NCBI GenBank assembly: GCA_013214025.1
Contig: JABSRN010000145.1
Location: 1 to 51,603 of the forward strand
Length of the DNA stretch: 51,603 bases
From: Polyangiaceae bacterium
Lineage (GTDB): Bacteria; Myxococcota_A; Polyangia; Polyangiales; Polyangiaceae
Direction: 5' to 3'
Shown: positions 1-8,935 of the stretch, piece after piece
How the letters are laid out: each line of letters starts with the position of its first letter
How positions within the stretch are numbered: position 1 is the stretch's first letter
Position numbers and translations under genes: made by a program
The notes under the pieces: model-generated
Databases searched by the model: none
Told to the model about the DNA's origin: nothing
Seen by the model: only the letters and a program-made list of their open reading frames with translations

Positions 1-30
1 AAGCCCCGGAACATCTTCATGTTCCGGGGC
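1..30 (-). terminator. Intrinsic terminator of tRNA-Glu
   Basis: Perfect 10-bp inverted repeat (GCCCCGGAAC / GTTCCGGGGC) with an 8-nt loop, starting 3 nt beyond the tRNA 3' end on the minus strand. The T-tract expected next begins with TT and is then cut by the window edge. Confidence 0.8.
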
Positions 31-33
31 CAG

Positions 34-107
34 CGTCCCCAACGGGATTTGAACCCGTGTTACAGCCTTGAAAGGGCCGCGTCCTGGGCCAGCTAGACGA
101 TAGGGAC
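34..107 (-). tRNA. tRNA-Glu (anticodon UUC)
   Basis: Read on the minus strand this folds as a full cloverleaf. The 7-bp acceptor stem is GTCCCTA/TGGGGAC (one G-T pair), and the T-arm contains GGTTCAAATCC. The anticodon loop is CTTTCAA, giving anticodon TTC, which reads GAA/GAG (Glu). The sequence closely resembles bacterial tRNA-Glu. CCA is not encoded: CTG follows the discriminator G. It has its own promoter just upstream and a terminator just downstream, so it is probably a single-gene unit. Confidence 0.95.
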
Positions 108-118
108 TTGTGGCGGAC

Positions 119-147
119 TCTATAGTGTGAACGGCCGCGTCCCGCAA
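119..147 (-). promoter_or_regulatory. Sigma-70-type promoter of tRNA-Glu
   Basis: On the minus strand TTGCGG (142-147), a 17-nt spacer and TATAGA (119-124) lie 12 nt before the first base of the tRNA. The boxes overlap the most upstream possible start (GTG 127) of the plus-strand gene, which argues that this gene starts further in. Confidence 0.6.
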
Positions 148-195
148 AGTACTCTTTTCCGGCGGCTGACCCGGCAGATTCGTGCTCCCTGGTCT

Positions 196-2739
196 ATGCG
201 AGCGCTCCCGGCCTGGCCTATGGTCCGCCCCGTGAGTACCGCAGCGATACACCCCGGAAACCCCGAACAAACCGCGGATTTTTCCGTTTCTGGCACCGAC
301 CGACTACTCGATTCGAAACGCTTCGGCATCGTGGTCGGGCTGTTTTGCGCCTCTGGGGCCGCCGGCCTGATCGATCAAGTTTGTTTCTCTAAGTACCTTT
401 CTTACGTCGTCGGCGCGACCGCCTATGCCGTCAGCGCGGTGCTCGCCGCGTTCATGACGGGCCTCAGTGTCGGCTCGTTTTTCGGCGGAGTGATCTCCAC
501 TCGGGTGCGCCGTCCCCTGGTCGCCTACGCCGTGGTCGAGATTGTAGTCGGCGTAACCGTCGCCTTCGCCCCCGCTGCCTTCGACGCCCTCACTCCCCTT
601 TACGTCTCCTGGGTTCAAGGCGCGTCCGACTCCCTGCTCAGCCTCAGTCTGCTGCGTTGGTCCGTGGCGATGATGCTCATCGTCCTGCCCACCACGGCAA
701 TGGGCATGACCCTCCCCCTACTCGCCCCGGCCCTCGGCGCCCTCAAAGGTGACGGCGACTCCACTCTGCGCGAACGACGCCTCAGCGTGCTCTACGCCGC
801 CAACACTTTCGGTGGCGCCATGGGAGCCATCGGCGCTGCCTACTTCATCCTGCCCGCCCTCGGCATCAAGGGCACGCTCTGGTTCGCCGCCGCACTCAGT
901 TGTGGAGCGGGCGTGCTAGCGCTCATCATCAATCGCGGCGTGCCCGCGCTGAACGATCCTTCTCGTGTTGATGACGCCCCCAACCCAGAAGCTTCTACGG
1001 AGTCGGAAGCATCCACTAAGCCCTCCGCCAACGCGCCGTCTCTCGGTCAGCCCACATTACTCACTGTCGCGTTCCTATCGGGCTGCCTCGTGTTCATTGC
1101 CGAGGTCGTTTGCACCCATTTGCTGGCGGTAGTGGTCGGCAACAGTGCCTACGCGTTTGGCCTCATCCTGGCGGTCTTTCTTTTGTGTCTTTTTGTTGGT
1201 GCCACGTCATCAACACGCCTTCACCGACGCCTGGGTGCGGCAGCGTTGCCCATCAGCTTGTCGGTCGCGGCTTTCGCGTTGCTCATCACGATCCCGGCGT
1301 GGGATTACCTGCCGTTCATATTCAGCGTGCTGGGCGACCACGTCACCAGTTTCGAAGGTCGCGAATTGGTGCGGGCGGGCGTCGCGTTCATCATCCTGTT
1401 CATCCCCACCACGCTCATAGGCCTCACCTTCCCGCTATTGCTACAAAGCGTGGCCTCCGCGCCCGATGTCGGCAAAGTGGTCGGTCGGCTAACGGCCATC
1501 AATACGGTGGGCGCTGTCTTTGGCGCGCTGTTCGGCGGTTACGTGTTGCTGCCGTGGTTGGGCTCTCAGTCCACACTCATCACGGTGGGTCTCGTGTTTG
1601 CGGCAGCCGCGGTCACGGTTGCCCAAAACGGCAAGACCACATCCAAGGCGCAGCGTCGTTACCTAAAGCTCAGCGCCAGCATCGCGTTGTGTGCCCTGGT
1701 GGTGGGTATCGGGCAGCCCAAGTGGGATCTGGCGCGACTCACAGCGGGCACCAACGTCTACTTTGACGGCTACGTGGCGCCCAAGAGCATCCTCGACGTG
1801 CGCGAAGACGTGCACGGCGGCGTCACCTCCGTCACCGTCAACAAGAAGAACGTGCACACGCTGTACACGAACGGCAAATTCCAAGGCAACAACGGCTGGG
1901 AGATGAACGCCCAGCGCTACTTCGCCCACTACCCCAGCCTGTTCGTGAAAAACTTCGACCGCGCTTTGGTCATCGGCCTCGGCACGGGCACGACCCTCGG
2001 TACTTACACGGCGTATCCGTGGAACCACATCGATGTCGTGGAAATCTCGCCGTCGATTGTGCTCGCGGCGGGCAAGTACTTCAGTGGGCCCAACCGAAAA
2101 TCATTGGACGATCCGCGAGTGACGCTTCACCAGGACGACGGGCGCAATCACCTCTTGCTCGATCCCACGCGCTACGATCTCATCGGCATGGAGCTATCCA
2201 GCGTCTGGTTCGCCGGGGCCTCGGCCCTGTACAGCCAAGAGTATTACCAGATGGTTCGTGAACACCTCACGGAGGGCGGCATCTTCCAGCAATGGGTGCA
2301 GCTGCATCATGTAACGCGCCCCGTGTTCGCGACCTTGCTCAATAGCTTGCGCCAGGAGTTCCCCCACGTGGCGCTGTTTTACGGCGGCGGTCAGGGAATT
2401 TTGGTGGCGTCGCTGTCCCCGCTCAAGTCCTCTCGCGCCAGTGTCGATAAACTCGGCGCTATCGCCGACGTGCGCTCGACGCTGATCGAAGATCGCGGAC
2501 TGCCCACGCTGTTCGGGGACGTTCTGCTGAGCGGCAGCGGACTCGATCGATTCCTCAGCGAGTCGGCCCAGCAAATGGGAGCCGATCTCCCCACGATGGT
2601 ATCCAGCGACGATAATTTGTTCCTGGAATACGAAACTCCCCGCGGAAACGTCCTCCCCTGGATCCACCGCGAGGAGCTCGTCGCAATGCTCACGAGCTAT
2701 CAAGCGCCAGAAGCGGTAGCTGAGATGCGGATCCCGTGA
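196..2739 (+). CDS. Membrane protein fused to spermidine-synthase-like domain
   Basis: An 847-aa fusion. The first ~520 residues form many hydrophobic helices in two MFS-like halves, separated by a polar loop around residues 255-285. The last ~290 residues are a Rossmann domain like spermidine synthase: VIGLGTGTT (about 592-600) is the nucleotide/decarboxy-SAM-type glycine loop and DVVEISPSI follows. In true spermidine synthases the next strand ends in a catalytic Asp (YDxIxxD); here it reads YDLIGMELSS (660-669), so classical aminopropyl transfer is doubtful. Such fusions are common in Myxococcota and related phyla and their substrate is generally unknown. The frame is open from GTG 127, but that start overlaps the tRNA promoter. 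ATG 196, ATG 220 and GTG 232 are alternatives, none with a clear ribosome site. The end overlaps by 4 nt the longest form of the next frame. Confidence 0.85.
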   Translation: MRALPAWPMVRPVSTAAIHPGNPEQTADFSVSGTDRLLDSKRFGIVVGLFCASGAAGLIDQVCFSKYLSYVVGATAYAVSAVLAAFMTGLSVGSFFGGVISTRVRRPLVAYAVVEIVVGVTVAFAPAAFDALTPLYVSWVQGASDSLLSLSLLRWSVAMMLIVLPTTAMGMTLPLLAPALGALKGDGDSTLRERRLSVLYAANTFGGAMGAIGAAYFILPALGIKGTLWFAAALSCGAGVLALIINRGVPALNDPSRVDDAPNPEASTESEASTKPSANAPSLGQPTLLTVAFLSGCLVFIAEVVCTHLLAVVVGNSAYAFGLILAVFLLCLFVGATSSTRLHRRLGAAALPISLSVAAFALLITIPAWDYLPFIFSVLGDHVTSFEGRELVRAGVAFIILFIPTTLIGLTFPLLLQSVASAPDVGKVVGRLTAINTVGAVFGALFGGYVLLPWLGSQSTLITVGLVFAAAAVTVAQNGKTTSKAQRRYLKLSASIALCALVVGIGQPKWDLARLTAGTNVYFDGYVAPKSILDVREDVHGGVTSVTVNKKNVHTLYTNGKFQGNNGWEMNAQRYFAHYPSLFVKNFDRALVIGLGTGTTLGTYTAYPWNHIDVVEISPSIVLAAGKYFSGPNRKSLDDPRVTLHQDDGRNHLLLDPTRYDLIGMELSSVWFAGASALYSQEYYQMVREHLTEGGIFQQWVQLHHVTRPVFATLLNSLRQEFPHVALFYGGGQGILVASLSPLKSSRASVDKLGAIADVRSTLIEDRGLPTLFGDVLLSGSGLDRFLSESAQQMGADLPTMVSSDDNLFLEYETPRGNVLPWIHREELVAMLTSYQAPEAVAEMRIP

Positions 2740-2777
2740 CTCGAGACGTAGCAGAACCGCCATGGTATTCGGGGACC

Positions 2778-3590
2778 ATGCTTAAAACGGCAGCTGCGAT
2801 CGCGGGCATTTTGTTGACTGCGGGCTGCGCTCGCACGGTTCATCGGCTGCCTCGTGCACCGATTCTGCCGGCGCGGTCCACGCTGACAGCGTGCGAGCAA
2901 AAAAACTGGATCGTCTTGGCCCCCACCAGGGCTAGCGTGGTCCACGAAAAGACCGGCCGCACGCGTTTGCAAGACGGCGCCGGCGTCTATGCCATCGGCA
3001 GCGACACACCGCTCGATATCACCGACTTACCCAAGCACAACGAGCCCAGCCCGATCATCGAGCGCAAGCAGGAAGAAGTCGCCTCCCACGATACCCGTGG
3101 GCACGTTGCTATGGGCCTAGGAGGCGTGGGTCTCATCGCCATGGGCATGGGGGCCTACTACTTCCTAGACGCCTTCGAGACCGCCCCTGGCGGCGAACAA
3201 GTGACAAACGAAGCCCAGAGGAACTTCGGTGCTCTGTTGGGAGCCGGTGGCTTCCTGGTGGGCATCAGCGGCGTCATCGTTCAGCCCAGTCACACCGATC
3301 GAACCGAGGCCAATCGAAGCCGGTTCGCCTTCCTCACCTCTGATGACGATCCGGATAAGGTCGTCGCCCTGGTAAAAAAGCACAACAGCTCCGTGCGAGA
3401 CGCCTGCGAGGCCCGGGGACAGACCACCAGCAAGGGTCATAGCAAGCAAGACGGCGAGTTCCCCTCAGCGGACTCGGCGGACTTGCCCTCACAGAACACC
3501 AAGAGCGCCCCTTCGCGGGAGCCATCCACCACAAACGAAGACGAGGACGAGGCTGCCCCCGAAGCCGACAGCTGGGAGCGCGACTACTAG
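2778..3590 (+). CDS. Putative lipoprotein with membrane segment pair
   Basis: A 270-aa protein of unknown function. From ATG 2778 the N-terminus is a lipoprotein signal with lipobox LTAGC (Cys17); a longer frame from 2736 would bury this signal, so the inner start is chosen. Two Gly-rich hydrophobic stretches follow (HVAMGLGGVGLIAMGMGAYY and the FGALLGAGGFLVGISGVIV region), a layout frequent in myxobacterial envelope proteins. The last ~70 residues are polar, Ser/Glu/Asp-rich and probably disordered. It lies 38 nt after the spermidine-synthase-like fusion and may be co-transcribed with it. No enzyme motif is visible. Confidence 0.75.
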   Translation: MLKTAAAIAGILLTAGCARTVHRLPRAPILPARSTLTACEQKNWIVLAPTRASVVHEKTGRTRLQDGAGVYAIGSDTPLDITDLPKHNEPSPIIERKQEEVASHDTRGHVAMGLGGVGLIAMGMGAYYFLDAFETAPGGEQVTNEAQRNFGALLGAGGFLVGISGVIVQPSHTDRTEANRSRFAFLTSDDDPDKVVALVKKHNSSVRDACEARGQTTSKGHSKQDGEFPSADSADLPSQNTKSAPSREPSTTNEDEDEAAPEADSWERDY

Positions 3591-3691
3591 TCCGCAGCGA
3601 CTCGTTCGAAGCGTTGAGCTGAGGCTACACGAGAGCGTCCCCGCCCTAGCGGAGTCGACTTCAGGCTGATTCTAACCCGTGTGCGCAGTGT

Positions 3692-4714
3692 CTAGACGGC
3701 GAGGCGCAGGCTGGCTTTGGGCACCACGGCACTCTCCTCCAGCTCCTCTTCAGCTGCCGCCACTTGGGGCTTCGGCTGAGAGATGTGCAGTCGGCCGAGC
3801 TCGGTGATAGCGACACACAAATCAGAGAAACTGTAACCCGCGGCCTTAGCGATCTTGGGTAGCAGGCTGGTTTCCGTCATGCCCGGTAAGGTGTTCACCT
3901 CAAGCACGTATTCGTTTTGTCCCTCGGTCACCAGAAGGTCGACCCGGACAGCACCGGAGCAATCAAGGGACGCTGCCGCCCGCTCCGCTAGGTTCAACAC
4001 TCCGCGGTATCGAGTCGCCGGCAGTCGTGCGGGCAAGAAGTACTCGGTCATGCCCGGGGTGTACTTCGCCTCGTAGTCGTAGATGCCACTCTTGGGCGCA
4101 ATCTCGATAGCACCGAGCACCCGACCGTCGAGGATGCCGACGGCGACCTCCTTGGCTTTGACGAAACGCTCGACCAACACACTGTCGTCGAACTCCAAAG
4201 CACGCGCGGCGGCTTCTTTCAGTTCGTCGAGGTTGTTCGCCTTGGCGATGCCAAAGCTGGAGCCTTCGCGGCGCGGCTTGACGATGACCGGAAAGCCAAA
4301 GGAGCCGTGGGCCTCGTCAATGCTCACGCTCGAGTGGGAGTCGTAAACGTAGTACGGAGGGGTCGGCACGTTGTGCAGCCGAAACAGCTCCTTGCTCTTG
4401 AGCTTGTCCATCGCCAGAGCTGAGCTCAGTACGCTGGAACCCGTGTAAGGGATCTGCAGAGTCTCGAGCAGTCCCTGTACACAGCCGTCCTCACCGAAGC
4501 GACCGTGCAGCGCTAGGAACGCCATGTCGATGCCGGAATTGGCGATGGCGGCGATGGCATCAATGCCCGCGCCTAGCTCGATGGGCACCACATCTTGACC
4601 CGCTGTTTCGAGGGCGGCCACAACAGCCTTTCCACTCGACAGCGAAACGTCCCGTTCCGCTGATGTTCCCCCCATCAAGACCCCGACCCGTCCGAACGCT
4701 CTCGATTGGCTCAT
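3692..4714 (-). CDS. ddl: D-alanine--D-alanine ligase
   Basis: A 340-aa ATP-grasp enzyme that joins two D-Ala for peptidoglycan precursor synthesis in the cytosol. Family motifs are all present: the N-terminal substrate loop GGTSAERDVSLSSG, ALHGRFGEDGCVQG, YTGSSVLSSALAMDK, the ATP-grasp strand PVIVKPRREGSSFGI, YDYEAKYTPG, and the C-terminal metal/phosphate loop LEVNTLPGMTETSL. ATG 4714 is chosen because it begins just before the first strand (MSQSRAFGRVGVLMGG); the frame extends to 4765 without homology. About 20 low-complexity residues follow the fold at the C-terminus. There is no mur/fts cluster nearby, so it is a stand-alone ligase gene. It lies downstream of the PP2C gene start on the same strand, with about 245 nt between them. 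Confidence 0.95.
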   Translation of the reverse strand: MSQSRAFGRVGVLMGGTSAERDVSLSSGKAVVAALETAGQDVVPIELGAGIDAIAAIANSGIDMAFLALHGRFGEDGCVQGLLETLQIPYTGSSVLSSALAMDKLKSKELFRLHNVPTPPYYVYDSHSSVSIDEAHGSFGFPVIVKPRREGSSFGIAKANNLDELKEAAARALEFDDSVLVERFVKAKEVAVGILDGRVLGAIEIAPKSGIYDYEAKYTPGMTEYFLPARLPATRYRGVLNLAERAAASLDCSGAVRVDLLVTEGQNEYVLEVNTLPGMTETSLLPKIAKAAGYSFSDLCVAITELGRLHISQPKPQVAAAEEELEESAVVPKASLRLAV

Positions 4715-4959
4715 GGTTAGTTGGCTAACGGTTCTCGCCGGGTGCGGGCAAGTTCGTAACATCAAAGAAACAACGCGACGCCACTCTGGCCTATTCGTTT
4801 ATCCGGGAGTTTCCCCGAAAAACGTACCGGTAGCGGAGACCGCACAGGTCCTTGCCGCTGTGCCCGAGTAATTCAGTAACCCAACAAATTAGGCCTCGGT
4901 CGTCCAGCCGGAGCTACCGTGACCGGCGGCGTCGGCGGAAGACCGGGATCTCGGCGCCC

Positions 4960-5754
4960 TCAATCGATTTCGACGACTAGAGCGGTGATGTTGTCTTTTC
5001 CGCCCCGCTCGTTGGCCAAATTGATGAACTCGGCCACGGCGTCCTCGCCGCCCTTGTCCGTGATGGGGGGGATCTCTTCGGTCTTCAAGTAGCCGTGCAG
5101 ACCGTCTGAGCAGAGCAGCAACTTGTCGCCGCGCTCGAGGGGAACCACTGCGGTATCCACCTGCACGTAGTCGCGGTTGCCGACGGCTCGCGTGATCACA
5201 TTCTTGTGCCGGCTCACCTTAGCTTCTTCCGGGGTGATGAGTCCCTGCTTGAGCTGCCAGTTGATGAGCGTGTGGTCTTCGGTGAGCTGGTATGCCTCGC
5301 CGTTGCGGATCTGATAAATGCGGCTATCCCCTACCTGAGCAGTGATAGCGTCGTCCCCGAGCAGCAGCATGGCGCTCATGGTGGTGCCCATACCGGCCTT
5401 GTTGGAGTCCAGCTCGGCGATGGCGAACACCAGGTAGGTGGCAGCTTGAATCGCCCCCTCCATCATTCGGCACGCTGCTCGGGCGCCGTCCTCGCTCAGG
5501 GGCAGCGGAATGGGGAGGGTCTCCCGGCCGCGCTTGACCATGCCAAACACGGTGTCGATTGCCTCCTGGCTAGCCACTTCTCCGGCGGCATGCCCGCCCA
5601 TGCCGTCCGCCACGACGTAAAGGCCCAGCTCGTCGTGCATGAGGTAGGAGTCTTGGTTGGCCTTGCGACGTCGTCCAACGTCGGTGGCGCCTGTGGACCG
5701 GATCTCCATGGTTTTCGATGGCCGGGCGCCCAAAGACCCCGTGCGATGACTCAT
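4960..5754 (-). CDS. PP2C-family Ser/Thr protein phosphatase
   Basis: A 264-aa cytosolic metal-dependent phosphatase (PPM family, Stp/PrpC-like) that would reverse Hanks-type kinase phosphorylation. Motifs in order: RRRKANQDSYL (metal Asp), VVADGMGGHAAGE, GTTMSAMLL, AQVGDSRIYQ, LTEDHTL, HKNVITRAVG, LLLCSDGLHGYL and the closing GGKDNITALVVEID. All metal-binding aspartates of the family appear present. ATG 5754 (MSHRTGSLG) or ATG 5709 (MEIRSTGATDVG) are the plausible starts; the frame runs upstream to 5835 but would then overlap the divergent FIST gene promoter region. A Ser/Thr kinase is encoded in this window at 34.2 kb, but nothing ties the two together directly. Confidence 0.92.
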   Translation of the reverse strand: MSHRTGSLGARPSKTMEIRSTGATDVGRRRKANQDSYLMHDELGLYVVADGMGGHAAGEVASQEAIDTVFGMVKRGRETLPIPLPLSEDGARAACRMMEGAIQAATYLVFAIAELDSNKAGMGTTMSAMLLLGDDAITAQVGDSRIYQIRNGEAYQLTEDHTLINWQLKQGLITPEEAKVSRHKNVITRAVGNRDYVQVDTAVVPLERGDKLLLCSDGLHGYLKTEEIPPITDKGGEDAVAEFINLANERGGKDNITALVVEID

Positions 5755-5852
5755 GGTATCCGAACCGCATCGCCGAAATAGACAAATCGCCCCCAAAACG
5801 TGACAATCCCCTCTTGAAGCGCTGCCAAGGGCCAAATACCGTCTCGGTCGGG

Positions 5853-6992
5853 ATGAAAACCACCGCCGTCAGCTTCGAAGTGCGCGATTCGTCTACGTCG
5901 GCGATCGCATCGGAATACGCCGCAGCCGTCCGCCAGCTCGCCAGGCCCGCAGGCGGAACAGTATATGCCTGCGGTTCTCACCTCGAAGCTCTGCCCGCGC
6001 TCTGCCGCGCCATCCTCGAACTGAAGTTCGATTTTCCCACAATCGTCGTCGGCGGCGCGGGAGTTCTGACCGAGCGCGGGGAGTTATCGGATGTATCGGC
6101 CGCCACCGGGCTCGTCTGGGAGGGTGGCAAGCTGGAGTGCTACCCCCTGCACGGCAATTCCGAAGAGGCGCTCACGGAAGCCATCCGAAATACCCTCACC
6201 GACCAGACCGGCAAGACACGCCCCCCGACGCTATTATTCGTCCGCCCCGAGCTGTTCTCCCCGGACTCCTTGGTGGCCCTGCAAAACTCACGACAGAGTG
6301 GCTGCGTGTTCGGCGGCGGTGTGGTGGGACCCGATGGCCCCTTCATCGTGCATCAAGGATCCATTGTAGAAGCGTCCGGCGTCTGCGCCATCATGCGCGG
6401 GCTCAGCGCTCCGAAGATCGGCCTCACCCATAGCTGCCGATTGCTCAGCGAGCTGCACGAGATCACGGAAATCCGCGGCTCCATGGTCACCGAAATCGAC
6501 GGCCGCCCGGCGTTGGAAATGCTCACCGACAGCGCCGATGAACTCTCAGACGAACTCGTACTGCTCGTGCTCAGCGAAACCCCCTTCGTGCCACCTGGAG
6601 GCGGCCGCCCGAAGCTACTCATTCGAGGACTGCAAGGGGTCGATCCCGACCGCAGCGGGCTGATCGTCAGCGACGAAATTCGCGAAGGCATGGGCATCGC
6701 CTTCGCCGTCCGCGACCCCGCCACCTCCCGGGAAGATCTCGAGACCCTCACCCGCGAACTAGAGCGGGAAATCGCCGGAGCCGCCCCGCGTTTTGGCTTC
6801 TATATTAACTGCGCCAGCCGAGGCGAAGACTTCTACGGCTCGGCAAACGTCGATACCAAGATCCTGACGAACCGCTTCGGTAAGATCCCGATGGCCGGAT
6901 TTGCGTCAGCCTTCGAGATCGCGCCCCACCACGGCGTGCCGGCGCTGCAACTGTACAGCGGAGTGTTCGCGCTGTTCACTTGGCTCAGCTAG
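5853..6992 (+). CDS. FIST-domain sensory protein
   Basis: A 379-aa soluble protein with the two-part FIST fold. The N-terminal FIST domain (about 1-190) carries FPTIVVGGAGVLTERGE and CVFGGGVVGPDG. The C-terminal FIST_C domain (about 200-379) carries IRGSMVTEIDGRPALEMLTD and ends GVFALFTWLS. FIST domains are thought to sense small molecules such as amino acids and are usually linked to signal transduction; the ligand here is unknown. ATG 5853 is chosen because homology starts there (MKTTAVSFEV) and it leaves about 100 nt for divergent promoters with the phosphatase gene; the frame is open from 5718. The stop is 29 nt before the FlhA/SctV-like gene, so the two are probably co-transcribed. Confidence 0.85.
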   Translation: MKTTAVSFEVRDSSTSAIASEYAAAVRQLARPAGGTVYACGSHLEALPALCRAILELKFDFPTIVVGGAGVLTERGELSDVSAATGLVWEGGKLECYPLHGNSEEALTEAIRNTLTDQTGKTRPPTLLFVRPELFSPDSLVALQNSRQSGCVFGGGVVGPDGPFIVHQGSIVEASGVCAIMRGLSAPKIGLTHSCRLLSELHEITEIRGSMVTEIDGRPALEMLTDSADELSDELVLLVLSETPFVPPGGGRPKLLIRGLQGVDPDRSGLIVSDEIREGMGIAFAVRDPATSREDLETLTRELEREIAGAAPRFGFYINCASRGEDFYGSANVDTKILTNRFGKIPMAGFASAFEIAPHHGVPALQLYSGVFALFTWLS

Positions 6993-7021
6993 GCGCAGCC
7001 CCTCCCTCAGAAAGCCTCCGC

Positions 7022-8935
7022 ATGTCGTCCAAGCCCGGCCTACTTTCCCAATCCCGCGGGGATCTAGCCCTCGCCCTGGTGGTGTTGTCCGTCGTGGCCC
7101 TGATGGTCGTGCCGCTGCCGACCTTCGTGCTGGACATACTTCTCGCCGCTAACTTCGCCGCCTCCATCGCGATCCTGCTCATCACCGTCTACGTACAGAA
7201 CGGGCTCAGCATCTCGTCCTTCCCGACGATCATTTTGATCGCGACCTTGGTGAGGTTAGCGCTCAACGTATCTTCCACTCGCCTGATATTGCTGCAGGCC
7301 GATGCGGGCGACGTCATCCGATCCTTCGGGGAGTTTGTCGTCCGCGGCGACTATGTCGTGGGCGCGATCCTATTCGCCATTCTGGTCATCATCCAATTCG
7401 TCGTGATCGCCAAGGGCAGCGAACGAGTCGCCGAAGTCGCCGCACGTTTCACCTTGGACGCCTTGCCCGGCAAACAAATGGCCATCGACGCCGAGCTTCG
7501 CTCCGGATTGATCGCAGCGGAAGACGCAGAAAAACGCCGTCGCACCCTGGAGCGCGAGAGCCAGTTCTACGGAGCGATGGACGGCGCGATGAAGTTCGTG
7601 AAGGGCGACGTGATTGCGTCCGTCATCATCACGTTCATCAATATTGGCGGCGGTCTCGCTATCGGCATCGGCATGCACGATATGGCCGCCACCGATGCCC
7701 TCCAGCTTTACGGTCTGCTCACCATCGGTGACGGTCTGGTCAGCCAACTGCCTGCCCTCTTGCTCGCCAGCAGCGCCGGACTCCTGGTCACCCGCGTGTC
7801 CAGCGAATCCTCCGAGGGCGGCTTGGGGGACGAACTCTCCGCTCAAATATTCGGGGTCCCTAAGGCGACACTCACTGCCGGCGTGTTTGTCGGACTGCTC
7901 GGTTTTATTCCTGGTTTGCCCGCTGTTCCCTTTCTTTTGGTCGGTACATCTTTGGCCCTCGCGGGGTGGCGCTCCTCAAAGAGCCAGGAGGCCGCCCTCC
8001 CCCTCGAAACGGACGAGCTAGAGGCGGCTGTTGCGCCGTGGACCCTTGAATTTGGAACCGCGGTCCGGCCCCTGGTCGAGGGCGATCTGGATTCCAGCTT
8101 GAACAGCGTGATTCAACAGGTGCGTTCCAAGGTACAAAAGAGCTTGGGCATTCACATCCCTCCCTGCGTGGTGGAGCTCTGTCGAGATCTCCCGGAGGCG
8201 GACATCCAGCTCTCCTTACGCGAGATCCCGAGCGGCAAGCTGTCACTCTATCTGGACGATTCCCGGGACGAGCAGCTGACGCAGATTCAAATCGCGCTCA
8301 CCGAGCTGTTGACCCAGCGAGCCGGTGAGTTTCTGACCATTAGCGAAACCCAGCGAATGCTCGATCGCTTGGAGCGCACGTCTCGCGCCACGGTCCGGCA
8401 CGTCGTGCCCAAGCCCCTGACGGTGGTAAAGCTCAAGAGCATTCTCAACGCGCTGATAGACGAGGGGATATCCATCCGAGATCTGGAAGCGGTACTCGAA
8501 ACCCTGGCGGAGCTCGAAATCGCCGGACGCCCCGCCGGAGCGATCGCCGAGGAGGTGCGCCAGGGGCTCAAACGGCCCATCAGCTATGCGCTGACACAAG
8601 ACCGAGAATCGCTCCAAGTACTGCTACTCGACCCGATGATCGAGGAGACCATTGCGTCGGCCCAGAGCCGTGATCTAGACGATCCCGTGCTCACCCTCGC
8701 CCCGGCGGCCACCCGCGATATCGTGGAAGCTGTCCGCAACAGCTTCCAGCAGTGGTCCGCTAGCGATCAGCAACCGGTGCTTATCACCCGGCCCGACATT
8801 CGCCGCAGCGTCAGGGCCCTGCTGGCCTCCGCCCTGCCTTCTCTGCGCGTTATTGCCCCCACCGAACTCGTGCCGAGTCTGCAATTACAGACTGTTGCCA
8901 CCGCCGCGATCGGCGCGACCGACTCCCAATACTAA
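7022..8935 (+). CDS. FlhA/SctV-family type III export gate protein
   Basis: A 637-aa inner-membrane protein of the FHIPEP family, the export-gate subunit of flagellar and injectisome type III secretion. The N-terminal half has about 7-8 transmembrane helices with family signatures LVRLALNVSSTRLIL, VIAKGSERVAEVAARFTLDA, PGKQMAIDAELR, LERESQFYGAMDGAMKFVKG and the later helices GDGLVSQLPALLLASSAG. The C-terminal ~300 residues form the cytosolic domain (LGIHIPPCVVELC, REIPSGKLSLYLDD, RPDIRRSVRALL). It is shorter than typical FlhA (about 690 aa) and lacks a long linker, closer to SctV types. ATG 7022 is preferred over TTG 6980, which overlaps the FIST stop. No other secretion gene (fliP/Q/R, flhB, ATPase, C-ring) occurs in this window, so it is an orphan here. 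Confidence 0.9.
   Translation: MSSKPGLLSQSRGDLALALVVLSVVALMVVPLPTFVLDILLAANFAASIAILLITVYVQNGLSISSFPTIILIATLVRLALNVSSTRLILLQADAGDVIRSFGEFVVRGDYVVGAILFAILVIIQFVVIAKGSERVAEVAARFTLDALPGKQMAIDAELRSGLIAAEDAEKRRRTLERESQFYGAMDGAMKFVKGDVIASVIITFINIGGGLAIGIGMHDMAATDALQLYGLLTIGDGLVSQLPALLLASSAGLLVTRVSSESSEGGLGDELSAQIFGVPKATLTAGVFVGLLGFIPGLPAVPFLLVGTSLALAGWRSSKSQEAALPLETDELEAAVAPWTLEFGTAVRPLVEGDLDSSLNSVIQQVRSKVQKSLGIHIPPCVVELCRDLPEADIQLSLREIPSGKLSLYLDDSRDEQLTQIQIALTELLTQRAGEFLTISETQRMLDRLERTSRATVRHVVPKPLTVVKLKSILNALIDEGISIRDLEAVLETLAELEIAGRPAGAIAEEVRQGLKRPISYALTQDRESLQVLLLDPMIEETIASAQSRDLDDPVLTLAPAATRDIVEAVRNSFQQWSASDQQPVLITRPDIRRSVRALLASALPSLRVIAPTELVPSLQLQTVATAAIGATDSQY

Noticed and set aside
1110-1766. 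A 218-codon plus-strand frame inside the membrane/spermidine-synthase fusion
   Set aside because: Out of frame within a gene whose own frame shows clear family motifs; it also has an unlikely His/Arg/Pro-rich composition.
5853-8935. A type III secretion or flagellar locus
   Set aside because: Only the export-gate gene is present; neighbours are a FIST protein, a phosphatase and a ligase.
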